A stretch of DNA of 64,000 nucleotides from Phaseolus vulgaris (Eukaryota; Streptophyta; Magnoliopsida; Fabales; Fabaceae), in the NCBI RefSeq assembly GCF_000499845.2, contig NC_023753.2, positions 16,926,193 to 16,990,192 of the forward strand, in the 5' to 3' direction. Below, one piece after another: positions 57,847 through 64,000 of the stretch; the first letter of the stretch is position 1, and every line of letters begins with the position of its first letter. The position numbers and the translations under genes were made by a program. Under the pieces are notes generated by a model, which was given only the letters and a program-made list of their open reading frames with translations, made no database searches and was not told the DNA's origin.

Positions 57847-59420
57847 CGATTTTGGGCAAAATTTCGCGGTTTCTGCGTTTGTGCTGTCTAAGGCCAAGAT
57901 TACGATACAAAATGACACTCTCTAGAGGGAACAGAGAAACTGGTTTATTTCGGAAATAAGAGAAACAAATTGGGAAACCAATTTAATTGTTAAGAAATAA
58001 AATGACAACAGTTCAAGATTTGTCCTTCTGATTGAAAATTAAAAAAAAAATCATATATATATATAGATAAATAATAGGCCCTAAAAATAACGAAAACAAA
58101 TAATGAGATTATATTTTTACAGTGGGAACACATGCCCTCTTGTCCGTATATGAAAAAAAAAAGTGTTAGTTGGAAAAATAAAAGTTATCTTAATTAAAGA
58201 AATATAATATTATTTTAAATAAATTTTGTCATAATTATAAAAACTTTCAAAATGGATAAATTACTTTTTGAGGAATAAAATAAAGTAAAATGTTGTTTTC
58301 ATTTTTTAATATTTTATATTTTGATGTTGTGAGAGTACATTAAGTTTGAGCATCTTAATATTTTTATTTATAATCAATTGCATCATCTCTTTCTTTTCCA
58401 TTAAAGAATCACAAAGGAAAAATAAATAAATAAACACATTTTGTTTTCATCTCTATGTGTTCCCTTCTCTACGGTTTCATTATCCTCTAGATTAATAGTT
58501 TCTACACGTTCGTATCCAAAAAGTCTTGGAACAAAACATAAACATGTAAATAAGCTTAAATTCCTCTCAAAATGGTTGCAAATCTGAAACGCAAAGAACA
58601 AAAATATGGTTGGCTTTATCGTTGTAGTGTCTTATGAAAAAAAAAGTTGAGAAACTTACCTATTTGAGAGTGGAGAAACAAAATTAAGGGATTTGGAGAA
58701 GAGAAAGCGTTGGAGAAAGAGTCACATGTCCCAATTCAACCAAGAGACCAAACTTCATACACTTGATGACCGCAATTGTGGATTAATCCAATACAATTAT
58801 GTATTTTATGTTAAATTGGTAGAAAAAAAAAAAAAAAGGAAGAGTTTTGTCATCATTCTGGACACTTGTGCTTACTCTAGAATTTTACATTTCACTTTCT
58901 CCTTACTTTGGAATTTTAGATTCCCAATACCCACTTATTGGTTGGGTGTTGCAATGTAGTGAGTTTTGAGTTCTCCTATTATTGTCATAGTCGTGACTCA
59001 ATTTTGAACCTTATATTCAACTAGCATCTTTTCCATTTTATTTCCCCAACTAGCACTCTTTTTTTGGCATCATTTTCTATTTTTCCAAAAAAAATCCCTC
59101 TTACAATTTGGTTTTCGGGAAATCAAATTCTAAGAGTGTTTTTTTCTATGATAATAAACACGGGCAGAAAATAGTCGTTTGGAGGATGATCGAAATCTAG
59201 TTTGTGAAAAATATAATTTCAACTTTGGCGTATGAATGTTCATCTAAAATTAATTATACGATAACTAAATGTTCTTGAGAATTGGTTACTGATGGGCCAA
59301 ATTTTAGGACAATTTTTTATTTTTATATTTTATTTCTGTTATTGGAGTGAAAAGAATTTTGATTTTGGCATGCACTCTTATCATTTGCTTTGAAATAGTG
59401 GAATAACATCAATCTGTCAA
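57847..59420 (+). other. 5' flank of the ELF9-like gene and AT-rich intergenic region
   Basis: The first 100 bases should hold the 5' UTR of the minus-strand ELF9-like gene. The remainder is AT-rich, with poly-A runs (58820-58838), an ATATAT stretch near 58053 and no supported coding sequence. Confidence 0.5.
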
Positions 59421-59860
59421 AGTTTGGTTGCAATTTGGTCTATTTCAAGAGGTCCCAACCTCGCTTAACAATTTGGATAAACTACACAAAATTGATATGT
59501 ATGGACGATCTGACGGAAAATGGCAGACTAAACATGAAAGGTGGATCAACATGTTAAACAAACGCTGCGAACTAACGTTAATTGGTCTTCAATGCATGGA
59601 CTTTTGTTCCATAGTAAAGAATACATGGAATGGTACATGGCCAATATATTACTTATCAGTGCCCACAATTACTAAATGATTCACGCACACAACAAAAATC
59701 ACCATCGGAACCCACATTCCTAGCTGCACTAATTACAACAATGAACAACATGATCCTTATCAACATTCATTTACAGTTGCAACATATTATTATCAGCCAC
59801 AACAAGAACCTTACCGACATTTGTTCGTAATTGAAGAATCAATACACCTCAACCACAACC
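59400..59860 (+). pseudogene. Plant-mobile-domain-like (transposon-derived) remnant
   Basis: A short open segment reads PTSLNNLDKLHKIDMYGRSD, KWQTKHERWINMLNKR and DFCSIVKNTWNGTWPIYYLS. The plan H-x-I-D-x-x-G-x-x-D...W...H...W...R resembles the C-terminal part of plant mobile domain proteins. It is followed by a Gln/Tyr-rich stretch (YYYQPQQEPYRH) in another frame, as in such proteins. Only a fragment is present. Similarity is from memory and modest. Confidence 0.4.
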
Positions 59861-59949
59861 TGTAATGGACGATAGAAGACAATCAATTGTGTTTGATTCA
59901 ACCTGGGATTCAAACCTGTAATGGACAACATTCATATTATGCACTTGTA

Positions 59950-60357
59950 CAATGAAACACCACAAGTTGTTCACGTGCCATGCATGTAGCTCGCCCCTGG
60001 AACGTGGACCTCGAAGGTCGTTCCTTTTCCAGTGGCTCTATACTCATGTTACGCCTGAATGCGTCATCCACCCCACACGCATGGACTCTCGTGATCTAGG
60101 CTATTCCCATACTGATAACTTGTGTGTGGTCTGGGATCCACCTCTCGTGGCCCAACTCTGTTGTTCGGGTCCCGATGTCCAACCTCTCCACACTGACTAG
60201 TGGCACGTCGGTACATCCAAGTGACCGATGTCTGACCACCCTTTGGTCCCTCAGCGCACGTGCCTCGCGAGATACTGGCCCACGCTGCTCGTGGGACCCT
60301 GCTTACGTGGCCCTGACATTACTAGCGATCAACGACACCCGAGGGTTGGTCGGTACA
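59950..60357 (-). repeat. Inverted gypsy LTR fragment
   Basis: The reverse complement matches the 5' half of the element-1 LTR: it begins at 60357 with TGTACCGACC, then ACGTAAGCAGGGTCCCACGA, ACTAGTCAGTGTGGAGAGG, AGTTGCGA-less middle and CGTTCAGGCGTAACATGAG near the end. It includes the segment present only in the 3' LTR of element 1. It stops near 59950, before the region corresponding to the TATA box. Confidence 0.75.
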
Positions 60358-60515
60358 ATCCTACACAAAGCTTGATCAAACAGTTTTAAAAGAAACAAAA
60401 TGTTTTTCCAAGCAAAGGGAAATCAACTTGTTGATTTATCGAAATAATCGGTTGTTTGTCACTTAGGTGGCTTAAGGTTTTTGAAACTGCTTTTTGAATT
60501 AGTTATGCAGCTGCC
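60358..60515 (+). repeat. Diverged copia-type LTR fragment with a 21-bp phased motif pair
   Basis: The order of landmarks matches the LTR of copia element 1: AACAAAATGTTTTTCCAAGC, then paired motifs AATCAACTTGTTGATT (60421) and AAATAATCGGTTGTTT (60442), then ACTTAGGTGGCTTAAGG and TTGAAACTGCTTTTTGAATT. Compare GTAAAATGTTTTCAAAC, the motif pair and ACTTAGGTGTTTTGAG in the element. Strongly diverged, so an older or different subfamily. Confidence 0.6.
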
Positions 60516-60540
60516 TGACTCATTCAACCGGTAAGAACAT

Positions 60541-60556
60541 TTGGCGCCCACTGTAG
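60541..60556 (+). promoter_or_regulatory. PBS of gypsy element 3
   Basis: TTGGCGCCCACTGTAG, one base after the LTR terminus AAGAACA; the same class as at 2981 and 17818. Confidence 0.75.
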
Positions 60557-60611
60557 GGGCTGTTAAAACAAAGTCTCACTCACAGTCACGTTAAGAGTCT
60601 TTACCGACAAA

Positions 60612-61922
60612 ATGAGGAGCACGAGGCAAGCAGCTGCTGGATCCGCAGGAAGGGTACCCTCCGTGGGGGACAATATTACCACGCAGCAAATCTTGGATAC
60701 GACGCGCGCTCTCCAAGTAGAAGTAGCGGCTTCCCGAGCAAACAACGCATAATTGCGCAAAGCCAATGAGAAACTGCGTAGGGATCTACAACAGATGGGG
60801 GAGCGCGCAACGGACGTACGTGCACCACCAATACCACTTAGGGCACGTCACATGTCGTTCTCGTGAGCGATCATGAACGCGGCTTTACCAACAACGTCTC
60901 TAGGCCCTAAAGTCTCCTTCACAGGAGTAGAGGACCCAGAGGCCCATCTCACGACGTTCCACACCCAGATGACGCTCACCGGAGGATCTGACGTCGTGTA
61001 CTGCAAGATGCTTATGAGCACACTATCAGGCGCAGCGCTGGAATGGTTCTCTAGCCTTCCTGACGGGCACATCACTAACTTCGACCAGTTTGCTACACTG
61101 TTCAAGGAACAGTACCTTGTGAACAAGGCCCCCGCCCGACTTTCTTATGATGTTTTTTATGTCAAGCAGTACCATGGGGAGTCCATGAAGGACTACCTGA
61201 ACAGGTTCGGGATTCAAGTGGTTAGATTGAAGCCCGCTGATGAGGCCATGATAGTACATGCCTTTGTCAAAGGAATGCTACCTGAGCCTTTCAGTGAATC
61301 ACTGTTAAGGGTCTACCCAAAGACATTCACGGAGATTAGACGTCGAGCGTTAACACATATTGCCGCACACGATTGAGTAACACAGAAGCAAGGTCTCGTC
61401 GGCTCTGTCCAACCACGAGCTGTCACACGGCCTCAGCCTATGAGGGTCCACGAATCGATCACGAAGAAGAAAGGGGCGGAAAAACCATATGAACGGGCCC
61501 AAGTCGGGGGACGCACGCGAAGGGATCCTCCCCCGAAACATAATTTCCGAGTGGAGCTCAAGGAGTTGATTGCTATCCCAAACATAGCAGCAAGACTGAA
61601 GGTACTGACGAAGACCGATAGGAAGATGGGGCCCAACAAGAACGCTTGGTGTGAATTTCACCAGGCAAATGCCCACTACATACGAAATTGTCTGGCCTTG
61701 GCGCATCAACTGGATGAATTAGTAAAGAGCGGTTTCTTGAAGGACTATCTTCAAGAGGCACCAGACGACCAAACGTTGGTGGCTGTGGGAGCGGATCAGG
61801 GGCACGAGATGCCTATCCACGGAGAGGTAAACGCTATCTCGGAAGGATTCTTAGGAGGAGGATGCACTACCTCCCAGCGAAAGAAGTACGCACGAGAGGT
61901 GATGGCGGCAGAAGTACTATAG
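60612..61922 (+). pseudogene. gag: gag of gypsy element 3, one frame with in-frame stops
   Basis: From MRSTRQAAAGSAGR, the frame runs through IMNAALPTTSLGPKVSF, WFSSLPDGHITNFDQFATLF, SYDVFYVKQYHGESMKDYL, EIRRRALTHIAAHD, PPPKHNFRVELKELIAIPNI and CEFHQANAHYIRNCLALAHQ (nucleocapsid Cys/His region). In-frame stops lie at 60750, 60864, 61374 and 61920. There are no frameshifts over 1.3 kb, unlike element 1. Two of the stops look like CAA or CGA codons changed by a single C-to-T. Confidence 0.85.
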
Positions 61923-61928
61923 ACGGGC

Positions 61929-62340
61929 TTGATCCCCAACATCGACCTCACCTTCAAGAAAGTCGACCTCCAGGATGTCATACCTCACGATAATGATCTG
62001 GTGGTAATCTCGCTGGTCACAGCCGGGAGGAGGGTGCGTCGCGTCCTTGTAGACCAAGGAAGTTTGACAGATGTTATGTTCCTAACAACTTTCAACCGAT
62101 TGCAGCTGTCCACGGACCAACTAAAACCCTACACCGGATGTTTGTATAGTTTTGCAGGGAACAAGGTAGAGGTTCGCGAGCACATTGAGTTAAGGACAAC
62201 ATTCATAGATGGCACGTCTTCACGCACCACAAGCATTAGATACCTCATCGTTAACGCTCCCTCGGCCTATAACATACTGTTGGGGAGACCGGCCTTGAAC
62301 AGGCTGGGAGCAGTTCCCTCCACGAGGCATATGGGGATGA
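61929..62340 (+). pseudogene. Retropepsin-like protease of gypsy element 3
   Basis: VIPHDNDLVVISLVTAGRRV leads to VLVDQGSLTDVMFLTTF, the D-x-G active-site segment, then ELRTTFIDGTSSRTTS and the flap-to-end region NILLGRPALNRLGAVPST (the LGR motif usual in plant gypsy proteases). Same frame as gag. Confidence 0.8.
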
Positions 62341-62499
62341 AATTGCCTTCCCTCGAGGGGGGAGTAATCACCATCAAGTTTGACCAAAGGGAGGCTAAGA
62401 AGTGCTACGAGAACAACCTCAGAATGAAGATAGGAGTGTTTTCTGTCACAACTAGACCACTGAGGGAAGATGGAGTGACCCGTGAAGAGATCGTTCGAG

Positions 62500-63390
62500 A
62501 AAACCGACCCGAGCCAGCTGGAGGAGTGGTGGAGAAGGTGATCGCAGGAAAGATGTTTAAACTTGGCCAGTCCCTGAGTAAAGAGTTGCAGGATCAAGTC
62601 GTTGGGGTCATAGCGCGGCACCTCGACGCATTCGCATGGACTGTTGCCGACATGCCCGATATTGACCCTGATTTCCTGTGTCATCACCTCACTAGTCCGC
62701 CAAAGAAGGTGAAAGTTCAACGGAGAAAAGCGTCAGGTCATACGGGAAGAAATAGAGAAGCTGCTAAAGGTTGGCAACATCAAGGAAATCCAGTACCCCG
62801 AATGGCTAGCCAACGTGGTATTAGTGAAGAAAGCCAATGGGAAATGGAGGATGTGCTTTGATTTCACGGATCTCAACAAGGCCTGCCCAAAAGATTCTTA
62901 CCCACTGCCCAATATCGATGCCTTGGTGGACAATGCTTCAGGGTGTAGGTTACTCACCTTCCTGGATGCCTTCTCTGGCTACAACCAGATTATGATGCAC
63001 CCCATGGATGAGTGTAAGACTGTGTTCATGACAGAGCTGTCTTGTTATTGCTACAAGGCCATGCCCTTTGGGCTGAAAAATGCAGGGGCCACCTACCAAT
63101 GACTAATGGACAGAGTACTAGCGCCCATGTTGGGGCGGAATGTCCAAGCATACGTAGATGACATGGTGGTCACCTCCCAGCAGAGAGAGCAGCACATAGC
63201 TGACCTGGAAGAGCTATTCACTACGATAGAAAAGTACAGGCTAAATTTGAACCCGGAGAAGTGCGTGTTCGGAGTGGAGGCAGGAAAGTTCTTGGGTTTC
63301 CTACTCACTGAACGAGGAATCGAGGAAAACCCCGAGAAGTGTGTTGCCATAATAGCTATGAGAAGCCCAATCTCAGTAAAATAAGTGCAG
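62500..63390 (+). pseudogene. Reverse transcriptase of gypsy element 3
   Basis: Pre-RT sequence DAFAWTVADMPDIDPDFLCH is followed near 62730 by a frameshift. RT motifs then read in one frame: FTDLNKACPKDSYPLPNIDA, LDAFSGYNQIMM, MPFGLKNAGATYQ, the catalytic YVDDM (63151-63165), LNPEKCVFGVEAGKFLGF and GIEENPEKC. In-frame stops lie at 63103 and 63382. Confidence 0.88.
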
Positions 63391-63930
63391 CAGTTGACGG
63401 GGCGCATGGCCGCTTTGTCCAGATTCGTATCGACAGGAGGGGACAAGGGACACCCTTATTTCCAGTGCCTGAAGAGGAACAACAGGTTCGTCTGGACCCG
63501 TGAATGTGAGGAGACGTTTGTAAAATTGAAAGAGTACCTGGCCAGCCCCCTGGTGTGTTGTTAACCAGAGTTAGGTATCCCACTCCATTTATACTTCGCA
63601 GTAACAGAAAAGGCGATCAGCTCAGTCCTATTGCAGGAGCAATACCAGGTACAGAGGCCAATCTATTTTGTCAGCAAGGTATTGCAGGGGCCAGAGGTGA
63701 GATACCAGGCCTTAGAAAAAGCAGCCTTAGCGGTGGTATTCTCAACAAGAAGACTCCGCCACTCCTTCCAGAGCTTCACCGTGATAGTGATGACGGACCT
63801 TCCAATCCGCAAGGTTTTGCAAAAACCGGATGTGGCGGGAAGAATGGCGCAATGGGCGGTGGAACTATCTGAATTTGACATACATTACGAGCCTAGAGGC
63901 CCCATCAAGGGCCAGATCTATGCTGATTTC
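63391..63930 (+). pseudogene. RNase H of gypsy element 3
   Basis: After RT: VQQLTGRMAALSRFVS, FVWTRECEETFVKLKEYLAS, a stop at 63562, then PLHLYFAVTEKAISSVLLQE, RPIYFVSKVLQGPEVRYQAL, TDLPIRKVLQKPDVAGRM and QWAVELSEFDIHYEPRG. Acidic residues of a canonical RNase H are hard to place (LYFAVTE instead of LYLDAS-type), a common feature of the first, degenerate RNase H in Tat elements. Confidence 0.75.
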
Positions 63931-64000
63931 GTAGTGGAACTCTCCTCGACGGCCACACACCAGGAAAGGGCAGATTTCATATGGGTACTCTCCATAGATG
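63931..64000 (+). pseudogene. Start of a second (archaeal-type) RNase H, cut by the window edge
   Basis: QIYADFVVELSS...ADFIWVLSIDG is the usual lead-in to the additional RNase H domain of Tat-lineage gypsy elements, beginning at the first catalytic Asp of WxLxxDG. Only the first residues are in view. Confidence 0.6.

Larger units (their letters stand above)
60516..64000 (+). mobile_element. Gypsy (Tat-type) element 3, 5' half, running off the window
   Basis: Only about 24 bases of the 5' LTR end (TCATTCAACCGGTAAGAACA) precede the PBS TTGGCGCCCACTGTAGGGGC (60541). Then follow gag, protease, RT, RNase H and the first residues of a second RNase H. It is colinear with gypsy element 1 up to the protease and keeps the domains that element 1 lost. 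Its 3' end lies beyond the window. Confidence 0.85.

Overview
This is a nuclear window from a flowering plant, most likely a papilionoid legume. The evidence is long AT-rich introns with GT-AG borders, three genes closest (from memory) to Arabidopsis FRA3, RABA5a and ELF9, and dense nested LTR retrotransposons. The legume call rests partly on a miniature LTR repeat family ('GATCCCACATCGAC...') that I associate with legumes. I cannot name the species.

Layout. (1) 1-21,200 is a nested retrotransposon block. It holds a recombined minus-strand gypsy LTR region (1-2172) and a Ty3/gypsy Tat-type element with both LTRs (2173-15610). A Ty1/copia element (4844-11727) sits inside that gypsy element, with a perfect 5-bp target duplication ATTAG. 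Then come a truncated antisense LINE (15611-~17440), the 3' part of a second gypsy LTR with its primer-binding site (~17441-17849) and a decayed antisense copia element (17850-~21160). (2) 22446-57846 is a gene island. A + strand inositol polyphosphate 5-phosphatase with WD40 repeats (FRA3/5PTase type; 11 exons, 1092 codons plus stop) faces, tail to tail, a - strand Rab GTPase (RABA5a type; 2 coding exons, 228 aa). Behind it on the - strand is a GYF-RRM-UHM splicing/RNA-surveillance protein (ELF9/Tat-SF1 type; 14 exons, 509 aa). I rebuilt all three exon chains by hand; every junction keeps frame and each total is a multiple of three. Their introns hold TRIM arrays, copia and LINE remnants, a solo LTR with target duplication and MITE-like elements. 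(3) 57,847-64,000 is repeats again: a plant-mobile-domain-like remnant, an inverted gypsy LTR piece, a copia-type LTR piece, and the 5' half of a third gypsy element running off the window.

Most unusual observation: the copia element carries many copies of a near-palindrome (AAACAACCGATTGTTT and variants). They always occur in pairs whose starts are exactly 21 bp apart, in the LTRs, in the region before the 3' LTR and inside gag/pol coding sequence. Twenty-one bp is two DNA helical turns, so paired protein binding on one face of the helix is a plausible reading, but only an inference. A pair with the same spacing lies in a diverged LTR fragment at 60421-60457. Other points of interest are the gypsy element's antisense coiled-coil ORF combined with loss of its RT-integrase core, an in-frame short intron in the phosphatase gene that would add a hydrophobic segment if retained, and an upstream ORF predicted to stop three bases before the Rab start codon.

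The cellular genes are not an operon or pathway; they are ordinary neighbours for phosphoinositide metabolism, membrane traffic and RNA processing. I found no tRNA, rRNA or CRISPR array. All similarity statements come from reading the sequence and from memory of the families; no search was run.
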